From the NCBI GenBank assembly GCA_016841725.1, contig JAENYP010000018.1, forward strand, positions 1-64,000: a stretch of DNA of 64,000 nucleotides, in the 5' to 3' direction. Below the pieces are notes generated by a model. It had not been told where the DNA came from and made no database searches. It worked only from the letters and a program-made list of their open reading frames with translations. Within the stretch, counting starts at the first letter, position 1, and every line of letters begins with the position of its first letter. Of the stretch, positions 50,754 to 59,374 are shown piece after piece. This DNA comes from Thermincola carboxydiphila (lineage in GTDB: Bacteria; Bacillota; Thermincolia; Thermincolales; UBA2595). Position numbers and translations under genes: made by a program.

Positions 50754-52271
50754 ATGCAGGCAAAAATTAAGAGCATAGCAAAAAAACAACCTCAGTTATT
50801 CAGTGTCCAGGGGATATGGGTTTTATACTCTACTTCAATAATATGCGGAGCTATTCTGATGGCCCTGGAAATTGTGGGCGGCCGGCTGTTGTCGCCGTTT
50901 TTCGGTGGTTCGGTATATGTCTGGGGAAGTATAATTTTCGTTTTTTTGACCGCGCTCAGCGCCGGTTACTATATTGGCGGAATCGCATCTGACAAAAAAC
51001 CGAGACTGTCTGTTTTGGCAGGCTTTATCGCTTTGGCAGGGATACTGATCCTTTTTATTCCTCCTTTGGTGATTCCCTTCGTCAAATTTGCCTTTGCCAT
51101 TGGATTGGGAAATTACGGAACTCTGGTTGTGGCCATGATGTTGTTTTTTTTACCCAGTGTGGGACTGGGAATGGTGTCACCATACATAGTTAAGCTGGGA
51201 ATAAAGGAGTCAAGCCGGTTGGGAAATCTGGTGGGCAGGTTTTATGCTGTTTCTACTGTAGGGAGTATTATCGGTACTCTGGCTACCACCTTTTTTCTGA
51301 TTCCATGGTTTGGCATAAGACATATTATTTTCGCTTTGGGTATCATCCTGGTTATATTGGCTGCAGCTATTTTAATAATTTACAAAAGGCTGCCACAGAG
51401 TGTTCTGGTAATTTGTCTGCTGGTTTTATCCCTTTTTGCAGTGACAGCAGCTGACTCCAAAGTAAGCAGCCAAGGCGGAAAATTGATCTACCAAAAAGAG
51501 ACTGCTTACAATAATATCAGAGTAGAGGATTATTATGACCGTCGTTATCTCCTGTTTAATGATACCGAACAAAGTGTTATCAATAAAAATCAACCTAATG
51601 AACATATTTGGCCATATACAGAGCTGATGGATAATGCCGCCCGATATTACCGGCCTGATGCCTCAGACATGCTGGTTATCGGAATTGGAGGCGGTACGGT
51701 TATCAATAGTATGCTGGCGAAGACACCAAATATCTTTGTTGATGCTGTTGACATTGACCCTGAAGTTATCAGGGTGGCTTATCAATACTTTAACATGCCT
51801 GACAGTCCCAAACTTATGGCAACTGCCGGTGATGGCAGAGTCTTCCTGAGGGATAAAAAGAACCGGTATGATGTAATTATGGTTGATGCATATAACCGCG
51901 CAAGTATTCCCTCACACCTGACCACCCGGGAATTTTTTACTGAAATGGCCAGCGCTCTGAAGCCTGACGGTATTGTAATCTTTAATATTGTCAGCAGTGT
52001 TGAAGGGGATTATAGTACGTTTTTTAAAAGTTTATTACTGACTTCACAAAAGGTTTTTCCCGAAAGCCATCTTTTTCAGGCAGAAACCGACGACCCTTCT
52101 GATTTGGATAATTTAATTCTGATTGCCTCAAAGGGCAGGCTGAATACGCCGGACCGACTTGCAAATCGGCCCGAATACAAGGAAAATATCGACCTAAGTG
52201 AAGCCATAGTGCTGACAGATGATTATGCACCTGTAGACACTCTGGCATTAAAAATCATGTCACTTAACTGA
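50754..52271 (+). CDS. Membrane protein with spermidine-synthase-like domain
   Basis: A 505-residue fusion. The first 220 residues hold about seven membrane helices (for example ALEIVGGRLLSPFFGGSVYVW at the start, then SVGLGMVSPYIVKLG), and the C-terminal part is a spermidine-synthase-like Rossmann domain with IGIGGGTVINSM, DAVDIDPEVI and DVIMVDAY. Proteins of this fusion are common but their reaction is unproven; the aspartates typical of polyamine binding are partly changed. ATG 50754 follows AAGGTG. It precedes the 15-heme cytochrome by 17 bases, so a role in the redox cluster is likely. Confidence 0.85.
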   Translation: MQAKIKSIAKKQPQLFSVQGIWVLYSTSIICGAILMALEIVGGRLLSPFFGGSVYVWGSIIFVFLTALSAGYYIGGIASDKKPRLSVLAGFIALAGILILFIPPLVIPFVKFAFAIGLGNYGTLVVAMMLFFLPSVGLGMVSPYIVKLGIKESSRLGNLVGRFYAVSTVGSIIGTLATTFFLIPWFGIRHIIFALGIILVILAAAILIIYKRLPQSVLVICLLVLSLFAVTAADSKVSSQGGKLIYQKETAYNNIRVEDYYDRRYLLFNDTEQSVINKNQPNEHIWPYTELMDNAARYYRPDASDMLVIGIGGGTVINSMLAKTPNIFVDAVDIDPEVIRVAYQYFNMPDSPKLMATAGDGRVFLRDKKNRYDVIMVDAYNRASIPSHLTTREFFTEMASALKPDGIVIFNIVSSVEGDYSTFFKSLLLTSQKVFPESHLFQAETDDPSDLDNLILIASKGRLNTPDRLANRPEYKENIDLSEAIVLTDDYAPVDTLALKIMSLN

Positions 52272-52287
52272 GGCGTAGGTGTTGAAA

Positions 52288-53658
52288 ATGAATGGCCTTT
52301 GGCTAAAAATAAAAAAATTAATATTGAACTCACGAGCCAAACTACTAATAACACTAGTACTTAGCTTTGCCGTTTTCCCCTTGTTTTCTTATGAGGCCCT
52401 TCAATATATAGAACAACCCGAATTTTGCAGCATGTGTCATACTATGGATCCTTATTACAGTTCGTGGGAAAAGTCCAGCCACAGCCAGGTCGATTGCTAT
52501 AGCTGTCATGGGGAGGCTGAACTGAAGCTGGATACTGAAGATGCTGTAAAAGGTGGTGAGAAATATACTCTTTCCAGAGATATGCTCACAACCAACAAAG
52601 CAGTGAAGATTTTCGGTACAACCGTTGATAAGATGTCAGAGTATTTGAAAGTGTTTTCTGATTATGCAGACAAAAAACACAAGCAGTTAGCTTTTCTTTA
52701 TGAAATGTATAATGACCCTTCAGACCGGTCAGGCAGACAACGTGCCTGGGAAGGGTGTTTAAACTGCCACCAGGGCTTTCTCTTTTCCCGTTCGGGAAAT
52801 GATCATTATGGTCATTTCATGCATGCCGGAAGCGGAGTGATTACCTGCCAACAGTGTCACGGAAATCTGGTTCATGACCAGAAAACGGAAATTACCAGGA
52901 AAGCGTGTCTTAACTGCCATGACAATAAATTACCCAAACCACCGTCACATGTTCCGGATTCATTTAAGTTAAATCACGGGAAGGATTACCTGATAGAAAA
53001 GAACTGCAGTCTGTGTCACGAGAAGGGTGTTCAGGAGCCTATTTGCCAGGATTGTCATAAGATGCAGATGCCGCATCCGGAAAACTACAGAGAAGGTCAT
53101 ATACCGGCAATAGCAGAGATCGGAGTAAGGACATGTTTTAACTGTCATCAGGAGGAAATAGACCAAAATCGGGAAGACACGGCAAAAACGGCCGATTCCA
53201 AACCGATAGAAAAAGCATCATGCAGTGTCTGCCACGGGGTGAAAATGCCGCATACAAATAATGTTTTGAAAGAGCATACGGCGCTGGCAAATAGGTCGGG
53301 ACTGCAGAGCTGCTCTTACTGCCATCAAACATCTCCGAAGCAAAAAGACATGGCTGTAGCCTGTACTAACTGCCACGGGATGGAAATTCCGCATTCACAG
53401 GGTTTCAAATACAGGCACAGGGAGGTGGTTGAGGCAAAAGGCCAGGGGGTATGCAATTATTGCCATTCTCCTCTAAATCCGGTCAATCCGGGGGCTCCAT
53501 GGGCCAGTCCGAAGTTCTGTATGGACTGTCACATGAAAAATAAGCCTCATGAACCGGGCTTTAAATCTGAACACCAGTTGGAGGGTTATGAACGCAATAG
53601 GTGCAATACATGTCACCCTCAAGAACGCCACTGCAATGAATGCCATTTTGGAGAGTGA
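52288..53658 (+). CDS. 15-heme cytochrome c with NapC/NirT-like start
   Basis: A 456-residue cytochrome with an N-terminal membrane anchor (residues about 16-36) and fifteen CxxCH sites, the first being CSMCH near residue 48 and the last CNECH six residues from the end. The start resembles NapC/NirT quinol dehydrogenases; the rest looks like repeated decaheme-type modules. It probably takes electrons from menaquinol and carries them outward. I chose ATG 52288 just after TAGGTG; a GTG at 52279 is possible. It is followed by genes for a TPR and an NHL protein and by two more cytochromes. Confidence 0.9.
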   Translation: MNGLWLKIKKLILNSRAKLLITLVLSFAVFPLFSYEALQYIEQPEFCSMCHTMDPYYSSWEKSSHSQVDCYSCHGEAELKLDTEDAVKGGEKYTLSRDMLTTNKAVKIFGTTVDKMSEYLKVFSDYADKKHKQLAFLYEMYNDPSDRSGRQRAWEGCLNCHQGFLFSRSGNDHYGHFMHAGSGVITCQQCHGNLVHDQKTEITRKACLNCHDNKLPKPPSHVPDSFKLNHGKDYLIEKNCSLCHEKGVQEPICQDCHKMQMPHPENYREGHIPAIAEIGVRTCFNCHQEEIDQNREDTAKTADSKPIEKASCSVCHGVKMPHTNNVLKEHTALANRSGLQSCSYCHQTSPKQKDMAVACTNCHGMEIPHSQGFKYRHREVVEAKGQGVCNYCHSPLNPVNPGAPWASPKFCMDCHMKNKPHEPGFKSEHQLEGYERNRCNTCHPQERHCNECHFGE

Positions 53659-53861
53659 CCGAAAATTATATTAATTAGAAAAACCGCAGCAGAATATGTG
53701 AAAAAAAACGCAGCAGAATATGGGGATTAAATAAAATACTACACATTGTAGAAAAAGTTGGTTTTTTAAGAAGGAATTTGTTTAATGATGTCGAAATAGT
53801 TTTAAGTAAATCCTCGGCAGTGACAATACAGTAACATTAGCCTGATTAGGAGTGATAAGAG

Positions 53862-54500
53862 TTGTCTGATTTATCGTTGAACCAACAGAAAAAAATATCA
53901 ATTCCGATCCTGGTAATAATTTTGATTTTACTAACAGCCAATATAGTGATGGGTATTCTAACAGTTAGAAAATACGTTGCCAAGGAACCAACTATTGACC
54001 CTCAACTGGTACAGCTCGAGAGTTATCTGGAAAAAGTGAATGCCAGCCCCGCTGATATCAATAACAGGTTACAGCTGGCTTATACCCTGCAAATGATGAA
54101 CCAATATGACAAAGCCAAAGAGCAGTACGTGGAGGTTCTCAAAATTGAAGAAGGCAACCTGGCAGCCAACTATAATCTTGGGGTCATGGCCCAAAAGGAA
54201 GAAAAGTATTCTGAGGCAGAAGAGTATTATCAAAAGGTTTTAGATCTAAAGGCGAATCATGTTATTGCCGCTATCGGCCTTGGGGAGACATACCTGGCTC
54301 AGAAAAAATATGATGAGGCCATTACAACTGCTGACAAGGTTTTGGAATTGGAACCCGGCAAAACCGATTTACACCTGCTTAAGGCCCAGGCTTATGAACA
54401 AATGGGAGATGCCGAAAAGGCAGCAGAACAGTACAATGAAGTACTTAAATATATACCTGATTATCCGGAAGCAGTTGAGGGACTGAACAGACTTAAGTAG
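53862..54500 (+). CDS. Membrane-anchored TPR protein
   Basis: A 212-residue protein with an N-terminal membrane anchor (about residues 14-34) followed by three to four tetratricopeptide repeats (NYNLGVMAQKEEKYSEAEEYYQKVL is the clearest, split here over residues 100-124). TPR units bind proteins; in cytochrome clusters such proteins often assist maturation or complex assembly. TTG 53862 has AGGAGTG upstream. The 200-base gap before it holds two copies of CGCAGCAGAATATG and no gene. Confidence 0.85.
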   Translation: MSDLSLNQQKKISIPILVIILILLTANIVMGILTVRKYVAKEPTIDPQLVQLESYLEKVNASPADINNRLQLAYTLQMMNQYDKAKEQYVEVLKIEEGNLAANYNLGVMAQKEEKYSEAEEYYQKVLDLKANHVIAAIGLGETYLAQKKYDEAITTADKVLELEPGKTDLHLLKAQAYEQMGDAEKAAEQYNEVLKYIPDYPEAVEGLNRLK

Positions 54501-54520
54501 GAACTTGAAAGGAGTTTAAG

Positions 54521-55591
54521 ATGAAGGGGAAACACAAGGCTAACATAATTATCGCAGTATTGACAGTGACCCTTGCTCTAATGACATATATTTATATAAG
54601 TATACCCGAATTCGGGGGTGGTGGTATTGTCTCCGCCCAGAAGAAGAAAGTCGGCAAAATAGATTTTCTGTTTGCGGTTTACGGTCCGGGGAGGGGTATA
54701 CTTCCCAGCCTGAACAAACCTATGTCAGTGGCTGCTGATAAGGAAAATAATATTTATTTGACTGACAGCGGGAATAACAGGGTAGTTGTTTTCAACCGTA
54801 AGGGCGAGTTCATGTTTGAATTTGGCTCCCGGGGAGTAGCTCATCCCAGAGCAGGTGAAATAGCTGACTGGAGCCCTGGAAAGTTCAATTATCCTTATGG
54901 AATTGATATTGATGAAGCAACAGGAAACATATTTGTGGCTGACCTCGTTAACAAGAGGATACAGATATTTGACAATCAGGGTAAGTTTATTGACTGGTTC
55001 CCCAAAGAGCCTTATGGCGGCATGGCTGATGACATCTTCCCACTGGCTTTGGATGTCAGAAATGGGAAGGTATATGTTGCCAACCCGTTCAATATAGTAA
55101 TTTTTACTACCGATGGTGAGTTTGTCAAGGACTTTGGCATGCCCGGAGACGGAGATGCCCAGTTTGACCGTCCTAACGGAATTGCCGCTGCAGAGGATGG
55201 GACCATTTATGTCTCTGATTCCAATAACCTGCGGCTCCAGGCTCTGGACCCTGATGGAAAAGTTAAATGGGTGTACGGTAAGGTTGTCAATGCCTTTGAA
55301 AATTTCAACAAAAAACCCCAGGAATTTGAGCTGCCGCGAAATATTGCGGTAGGGCCTGACGGTAACATCTATGTGATTGACAGCTTCGATTTCAATATCA
55401 AGGTGCTCTCACCGAAAGGGAAATTACTGGCCGAAATGGGTCAGCGCGGTGTAGATGACGGGACCTTTAATTTCCCCAACGGAATAACGGTCACCGGTGA
55501 TAAAATCATCTATGTGGCAGATAAGGGCAATGATAGGGTACAGGCTATCAGGCTGACTGATTTTGTAATCGAAGAAGAACAAAAGCAATAA
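54521..55591 (+). CDS. NHL-repeat six-bladed beta-propeller protein
   Basis: A 356-residue exported protein with an N-terminal signal anchor and NHL repeats, for example LNKPMSVAADKENNIYLTDSGNNRV near residue 65, given in pieces, and FNFPNGITVTGDKIIYVADKGNDRVQ near the end. The propeller is a protein-binding or scaffold domain. Similar NHL genes accompany multiheme cytochromes in Geobacter-like and Gram-positive metal reducers. ATG 54521 follows GAAAGGAG. It is 20 bases after the TPR gene and is followed by a 7-heme cytochrome. Confidence 0.88.
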   Translation: MKGKHKANIIIAVLTVTLALMTYIYISIPEFGGGGIVSAQKKKVGKIDFLFAVYGPGRGILPSLNKPMSVAADKENNIYLTDSGNNRVVVFNRKGEFMFEFGSRGVAHPRAGEIADWSPGKFNYPYGIDIDEATGNIFVADLVNKRIQIFDNQGKFIDWFPKEPYGGMADDIFPLALDVRNGKVYVANPFNIVIFTTDGEFVKDFGMPGDGDAQFDRPNGIAAAEDGTIYVSDSNNLRLQALDPDGKVKWVYGKVVNAFENFNKKPQEFELPRNIAVGPDGNIYVIDSFDFNIKVLSPKGKLLAEMGQRGVDDGTFNFPNGITVTGDKIIYVADKGNDRVQAIRLTDFVIEEEQKQ

Positions 55592-55657
55592 AAATTTAAA
55601 ATTTAAAAAATCTTACCTGAAATCAGGTAACATTATCTGAGAAAGGAGGTGAAAAAG

Positions 55658-56857
55658 ATGCGTAAAATTGCTTTAGTTGCTGTAATGGCTGTTTGTATGG
55701 TTCTATTGACAGCAGGAGCCGCCTTAGCAGCACACGGTGACAGTGGTGACCGTACCGGTTATGCTTCTGCCGGTGGTTGTAGTGGTTGCCATGCCGATTC
55801 TGAGAAACATACCTTTGGCCCGCACGGTGGTTACACATCCACCAGTAACAAGTGTCAGTTGTGCCACCAGGTGCACGATGCCGGCAGCGCGCGTTTACTG
55901 CCAGGTCAGACAGTTACTGATGCCTGCCAGCATTGCCATGATATTACCGGAACAGATACAGCTCCATATTATGCCAGTGACCTGCCGAACCCGGCTTATG
56001 GTTCTGATGTTAAGGCAGCCCACAGGGTATTTGGTACTGTAAACGGCTTTGTCTACAATGCTGAGTTCGGCTCAACTACAATCCCCGGAGGTGATGCTAC
56101 CAGCGGTGGCGATGCCACACTGGATACAACCGGTCAGGGTGCCCTTTCCGGCACTGACTTCACCTGCAACAGCTGCCATACACCACACGCGATTGCCGCC
56201 AATACTGTTGGTATTTATCTCGGCGAGTCTGGGGTCAAAACAACCACACATGGGGTTGCAGCTGGACAGATGAAAATCTTCCTGACCAACCGGATCCTCA
56301 AGAAAACTGTTAACGGTGTCGATACCGGCGGTACATATGGCACCGAGTGGTGTGCCGGCTGTCACAAGGGACGTGACAACATGGGTGATGCTTTCAACCA
56401 CCCGGTTGACGAGTCTGGTTTGGGTTATGACATGTTAGGCGCAGCCATGCCTGCCAGTGTGAACTTTATTAACGGTTCAGACGAAACAACGGTTGTCAAC
56501 AAAGCTTATCTTTTCATTGACAGCAATGGTACTCCGGCTGGAGATGCAGATGTCAGTGATGATCCGCGAAGCAACAAGTGGTATGCTATGGAAGGTACAG
56601 ACCCGGTAAATGGTGACGCTGTCCGTCCTGACGGATTTGTTCCCTTCGCTGATTATGACGGCGGCCTCGGGCCTAGCTGCCAGCAGTGCCATGCCAGTCC
56701 GCGTAACGTGGATGGGGCATTCTGGGCAGGTTTCGACACAGCAGGTGACGGTGCTCCATCCAGAGGTACTTTCCCACACTTAAGTACCAACCCGAGTCTG
56801 TTGATTGAAGCCGGTGATGACTTCTGCACCAACTGCCACAACCTGAACTTACCTTAA
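55658..56857 (+). CDS. 7-heme cytochrome c, exported (paralogue 1)
   Basis: A 399-residue exported cytochrome with a cleavable signal peptide (ALAAH) and seven CxxCH sites: CSGCH, CQLCH, CQHCH, CNSCH, CAGCH, CQQCH and CTNCH. Five cluster in the first 230 residues. Between them lie large glycine- and aspartate-rich segments. ATG 55658 has GGAGGTG upstream; an in-frame GTG at 55649 is in that site. It is about half identical by eye to the next gene. A clean terminator follows. An outer-surface, electron-transfer role is likely. Confidence 0.9.
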   Translation: MRKIALVAVMAVCMVLLTAGAALAAHGDSGDRTGYASAGGCSGCHADSEKHTFGPHGGYTSTSNKCQLCHQVHDAGSARLLPGQTVTDACQHCHDITGTDTAPYYASDLPNPAYGSDVKAAHRVFGTVNGFVYNAEFGSTTIPGGDATSGGDATLDTTGQGALSGTDFTCNSCHTPHAIAANTVGIYLGESGVKTTTHGVAAGQMKIFLTNRILKKTVNGVDTGGTYGTEWCAGCHKGRDNMGDAFNHPVDESGLGYDMLGAAMPASVNFINGSDETTVVNKAYLFIDSNGTPAGDADVSDDPRSNKWYAMEGTDPVNGDAVRPDGFVPFADYDGGLGPSCQQCHASPRNVDGAFWAGFDTAGDGAPSRGTFPHLSTNPSLLIEAGDDFCTNCHNLNLP

Positions 56858-56904
56858 GGTTAACAACTTAAGGCTATCATTTTAAGATTACCAATTTAAA
56901 AAAG

Positions 56905-56937
56905 TCAAAACTGCAACCACCAGGTTGCAGTTTTGAT
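56905..56937 (+). terminator. Intrinsic terminator between the two cytochrome paralogues
   Basis: CAAAACTGCAACC (56906-56918) pairs with GGTTGCAGTTTTG (56923-56935), a 13-bp stem followed by ATTT. Confidence 0.85.
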
Positions 56938-57004
56938 TTCCAAAACAAACATGGTATTAATATCCTATTAAATTATACAAGTAATCCGGAAGAGAGTGAA
57001 AAAA

Positions 57005-58216
57005 GTGCGTAAGATTATTTTAGCTGCTGTCCTGGTATTATTTACAGTTATACTGACTTCAGGGGCCGCCTATGCGGCTCATTCCGACCTTGGTGACCGT
57101 ACGGGGTGGGATGACCGCTACGAGGCCGATGGTTGTGACGGCTGCCACGCCGGAACTGCTGCCAATAAATCAGGCCTGCACGGTAGATATACAGCTTCAA
57201 GCAATAACTGCCAGATATGTCACCAGGTCCATGATGCCGGTAATGTACGGCTGCTGCCGGCGCAGACAGTAACTGAGGTCTGCCAGTTCTGCCATGATAT
57301 TACCGGAACCAACCTGGCTCCGTACTTTACCAGCGACCTTCCGGACCCCAGCTATGGAAATGATGTTCAGGCATCGCACAGGGTATTTGGAGCTTTAAAT
57401 GGTTTCAATTATAATACAGATTACGGTTCCACAACAATTCCCGGCGGGGATGCGGCTACCGGAGGGGATGCGCCGCTAAATACCGGCAGCCAGGGCAAAC
57501 TATCCGGCCCGGACTTTACCTGTGGCAGCTGCCATACACCACACGGTATTAATGAGAATACTGTAGATATTTACCTTGGTGAGTCTGCTGTCAAGGAGAC
57601 CGAAAATGGATTAAGCGCCGGACAGAGAAGGATCTTCCTGACTAACCGGCTCCTAAAAAGAGAGGTTAACGGGGTTGACACCGGCGGAACATACAGCGCT
57701 GCATGGTGTGCCGGCTGTCATCAAGGGCGAATCAATGAGATGACTGTGAGTGATGGAGTTTATTCCTATAACCATCCGGTTAATGGGACAGGTCCGGCCT
57801 ATGACCTGCTTGGTATTGGCAGAAATATCGTTTCGGATTGGATTAATGGTTCAGGTGCAGCAAAGGTTATGAATCAAAAATATGTCCTGATTGACGGCAA
57901 TCCTGACCCGGCGGGAAACGCTGACCTCAATTACGACCCAAGAAGCAATAAATGGTATGCTATGGTGGATACGGACCCGATGACTGGTGAAGCGCGTCCT
58001 GATGGCAGTATTCCCTATGATGCCGATAATGGGCCTGTTTGCCAGCAGTGCCATGCCAGCCCGCGTGATGTTGATATGGCGTTCTGGGCAGGATTAGATA
58101 TAAAAGGAGCCGGTTATCCAACCAGAGGTACTTTTCCACACTTGAGTACCAACAGTGCATTGCTCACTGAGCAAAACGGTGATGACTTCTGCACCAACTG
58201 CCACAACCAGGAATAA
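57005..58216 (+). CDS. 7-heme cytochrome c, exported (paralogue 2)
   Basis: A 403-residue copy of the preceding type, with signal peptide ending AYAAH and seven CxxCH sites (CDGCH, CQICH, CQFCH, CGSCH, CAGCH, CQQCH, CTNCH) at matching places. GTG 57005 aligns with the paralogue's ATG; a GTG three codons earlier overlaps a weak ribosome site. The pair arose by tandem duplication; the long intervening segments FGSTTIPGGDA and GVDTGGTY are kept in both. It has its own terminator. Its weaker start suggests lower expression. Confidence 0.9.
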   Translation: MRKIILAAVLVLFTVILTSGAAYAAHSDLGDRTGWDDRYEADGCDGCHAGTAANKSGLHGRYTASSNNCQICHQVHDAGNVRLLPAQTVTEVCQFCHDITGTNLAPYFTSDLPDPSYGNDVQASHRVFGALNGFNYNTDYGSTTIPGGDAATGGDAPLNTGSQGKLSGPDFTCGSCHTPHGINENTVDIYLGESAVKETENGLSAGQRRIFLTNRLLKREVNGVDTGGTYSAAWCAGCHQGRINEMTVSDGVYSYNHPVNGTGPAYDLLGIGRNIVSDWINGSGAAKVMNQKYVLIDGNPDPAGNADLNYDPRSNKWYAMVDTDPMTGEARPDGSIPYDADNGPVCQQCHASPRDVDMAFWAGLDIKGAGYPTRGTFPHLSTNSALLTEQNGDDFCTNCHNQE

Positions 58217-58230
58217 CATCAGGATATAAG

Positions 58231-58261
58231 CATAAACTGCACCCATTTGGCTGCAGTTTAT
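58231..58261 (+). terminator. Intrinsic terminator after cytochrome paralogue 2
   Basis: AAACTGCA pairs with TGCAGTTT (58234-58259) around a ten-base loop, followed by a short T-run. Confidence 0.75.
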
Positions 58262-58366
58262 TTAGGTATCATCACTTATCTGCAACTGGAATTGGAATAA
58301 CCGGCATTCCTGCGCTATGTTGTAACCTCAGGGCTGCGTAAAATGCGTCCCTAAAGGAACAAGCTA

Positions 58367-58834
58367 TTAATTTGAAGGGTGATTTGACGGCACAGATTCC
58401 TTATCAAGGGAAATCATCTTTCCTGTTTCTATGCCATACACCTGCCATTTATCACCTATTTTACGTAAATCAAAAGTTAAAGTCACCTGATATTTTTCTG
58501 TTGTCACTTTTGCCAGAATTACTGATTGGTTGTTGACTTCGTCAACATGAGGGTCAGGCTGAAATGTCCAGGTTTTGATCTTGCCAACGGGCTGCTGCTG
58601 TTGTGAGAGCTTTTCTTTAAATTTCTTGCGGTCTTCCGGCCAGGAACTGTAGACACTATATGTTACAGTTTCTTTAAGTTTGTCATAGTCAAGGTCCCTG
58701 AGCCCTTCGAGGTATGTGTTGACTACCTGTTTTTGAATCGCTGCGTCGGGTTTTTTAGTACCCAAATTACTACAACCCGTGAGTAGTGAAAACAGAATAA
58801 GTACAAGAATCAGAGATGTTATTCGTGGCGCCAT
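58367..58834 (-). CDS. Lipoprotein, function unknown
   Basis: A 155-residue lipoprotein with a lipobox LLTGC near residue 21. The mature part has alternating strands and a helix resembling the NTF2-like/DUF4878 type (AIQKQVVNTYLEGLRDLDYDKL..., then VTLTFDLRKIGDKWQVYGIETG). Such domains fold as cystatin-like or NTF2-like baskets. The specific family is uncertain. GGGAGGC precedes ATG 58834. It is oriented against the cytochrome cluster and converges on it. Confidence 0.7.
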   Translation of the reverse strand: MAPRITSLILVLILFSLLTGCSNLGTKKPDAAIQKQVVNTYLEGLRDLDYDKLKETVTYSVYSSWPEDRKKFKEKLSQQQQPVGKIKTWTFQPDPHVDEVNNQSVILAKVTTEKYQVTLTFDLRKIGDKWQVYGIETGKMISLDKESVPSNHPSN

Positions 58835-58999
58835 ATTTTATTTATGCCTCCCTCATGATGTTATTGAATATATTATATGATTATATCAGATAAAAAACAA
58901 CAACCATTTCATGAGCTAATGAATTTAGAAAAAATGTATATGTAAACATATATTTTAGTAATATTATATTGAAGGTACTTTTAAAAGGAGGTTGTTCAC

Positions 59000-59278
59000 A
59001 TGGGATGGCTTGACCAGCAGGTTGCCAGAAGGCTGGTGATGCTTCTGAATTTACCTAAATCTGTACCTCTGGTATGGAATCTTGTATGGGATAAAAGGGT
59101 CAAATGGACAGCAAAACTGGTTTTCCCGGGAGCAGCCCTGGCATATTTCCTGCTGCCCTATGACATGATTCCTGACTGGATTCCTCTCCTGGGACAACTG
59201 GATGACCTTACAGTGATGTTCTTGTTAATGGAACGTTTTATCTCTATGATCCCCGATTATATAGTAAACCAGTATTAA
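59000..59278 (+). CDS. YkvA/DUF1232 family protein
   Basis: A 92-residue protein with the DUF1232 motif YFLLPYDMIPDWIPLLGQLDD near residues 51-71, given here as its core PYDMIPDWIP. Members are small membrane-associated proteins of unknown function. AAAAGGAGG precedes ATG 59000. Confidence 0.85.
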   Translation: MGWLDQQVARRLVMLLNLPKSVPLVWNLVWDKRVKWTAKLVFPGAALAYFLLPYDMIPDWIPLLGQLDDLTVMFLLMERFISMIPDYIVNQY

Positions 59279-59374
59279 TTAAATTCATAAATATTCCTTT
59301 GTGGAAGGAGTTTGGCAAATCCCGGTGAAATATATGCCAGGAAAGCAGGAAAGCAGTAAAGGAGGGAGTATTAG

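Noticed and set aside
59280-59374. Purine riboswitch ahead of adenine deaminase
   Set aside because: None of the conserved purine-aptamer loop sequences is present, and no terminator precedes the start.
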